From the NCBI GenBank assembly GCA_964501535.1, contig CAZCSV010000017.1, positions 1-12,354 of the forward strand: a stretch of 12,354 bases of DNA, given 5' to 3'. The notes under the pieces are model-generated. The model made no database searches. It was not told the DNA's origin and worked only from the letters and a program-made list of their open reading frames with translations. The translations under genes were made by a program, and so were the position numbers. The number at the start of each line of letters is the position of its first letter. Within the stretch, counting starts at the first letter, position 1. Shown in pieces: positions 12,074-12,354 of this stretch. Origin of the DNA: FEN-1279 sp964501535. GTDB lineage: Bacteria; Bacteroidota; Ignavibacteria; Tepidaquicellales; Tepidaquicellaceae.

Positions 12074-12354
12074 AGATATTATAGTGCAATTGAAATTTAC
12101 GAATAAAGAATTAATAAAGAAATTTATAATTTAATAGAGAAGGGGGGTTGGTTTTGGATTCTCTCCCCCTTCAAAAAATTATGAAAATCTCCCGGATTCC
12201 TGCTTTCGCAGGAATGACAAAGCGAGGCTTTTTTTGTGTCCTTTTCCCCCTCTCTCTCCGTGCCCTTGGCGGTAAAGTGCTTTTCCCCTTGACTTTTTCG
12301 TGTTGTCTAATTAGCTTATAGTTAAATATTTTAGTAATCTATAAAGGTAATGCT
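12074..12354. other. Gene-free end of window: repeats only
   Basis: I find no convincing gene here on either strand. The stretch holds an 8-bp inverted repeat GAAGGGGG/CCCCCTTC (12139-12146 and 12165-12172) and the third GGATTCC...GGAATGAC palindrome (12194-12219). It also has a CCGTGCCCTTGGCGGT block (about 12259-12274) that resembles the common dispersed 'accacagaggcacagag' type of repeat in inverse. TTGACT at 12289-12294 has no well-spaced -10 box. Confidence 0.6.
12194..12219 (+). repeat. Palindromic repeat copy C (GGATTCCTGC...GCAGGAATGACA)
   Basis: ATTCCTGC (12196-12203) and GCAGGAAT (12208-12215) form a perfect 8-bp stem with a TTTC loop. The outer GGATTCC and GGAATGACA are the same as in copy B, while the inner stem differs. 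It belongs to the same family as A and B and has no ORF attached. Confidence 0.8.

Noticed and set aside
12289..12322. TTGACT and TATAGT as a sigma-70 promoter near the window end
   Set aside because: The spacer is 22 bp, too long for a standard promoter, and no gene start follows within the window.
10560..12354. CRISPR array or tRNA-anchored integration site in the repeat-rich zone
   Set aside because: Repeats are few, palindromic and irregularly spaced with no uniform spacers, and no tRNA cloverleaf or attachment repeat was found.

Overview
The window looks like chromosomal DNA from a low-GC, Gram-negative bacterium of the Bacteroidota/Chlorobi superphylum, perhaps Ignavibacteria-like. This is inference. 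It rests on the many secreted TPR and regulatory-domain proteins with Sec or lipoprotein signals, the general lack of Shine-Dalgarno sequences, and the flavour of the Era, LhgO and aldehyde dehydrogenase proteins. No rRNA or tRNA marker is present to settle it.

Layout. At 65-1288 (+) is a secreted beta-rich protein. It faces a tight minus-strand operon (4392 down to 1408): two secreted TPR paralogues, an OB-fold-like lipoprotein and the essential GTPase Era. Every junction in this operon is a 4-bp ATGA overlap. Just upstream on the same strand is a mazE-mazF toxin-antitoxin pair (5037 to 4457), also joined by ATGA. Next come metabolic genes: an NAD(P)-dependent aldehyde dehydrogenase (6679-5171, -), divergent from an L-2-hydroxyglutarate oxidase (6834-8039, +), and a convergent SDR oxidoreductase (8817-8074, -). 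The first two may both deliver 2-oxoglutarate.

From 9084 to 10519 the DNA becomes clearly GC-richer. It carries a small secreted protein and a class I SAM methyltransferase, separated by a good intrinsic terminator.

From about 10560 to the end is an accessory, repeat-laden zone. A GIY-YIG nuclease ORF lies between two inverted copies of an imperfect palindrome. Together they form a 446-bp unit with 11-bp perfect terminal inverted repeats, and one palindrome is translated as the C-terminus of the nuclease. Next is a very AT-rich PD-(D/E)XK nuclease-like gene. It is bracketed by a 66-bp direct repeat, each copy of which encodes the C-terminal tail of a DNA methyltransferase/restriction enzyme whose body is missing. 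The upstream tail still shows TAATG coupling to the nuclease gene and is cut off by a REP-like hairpin. I read this as the remains of a restriction-modification locus reworked by recombination and palindromic repeats.

The best candidates for something undescribed are the GIY-YIG/palindrome unit and the duplicated-tail scar around the nuclease.
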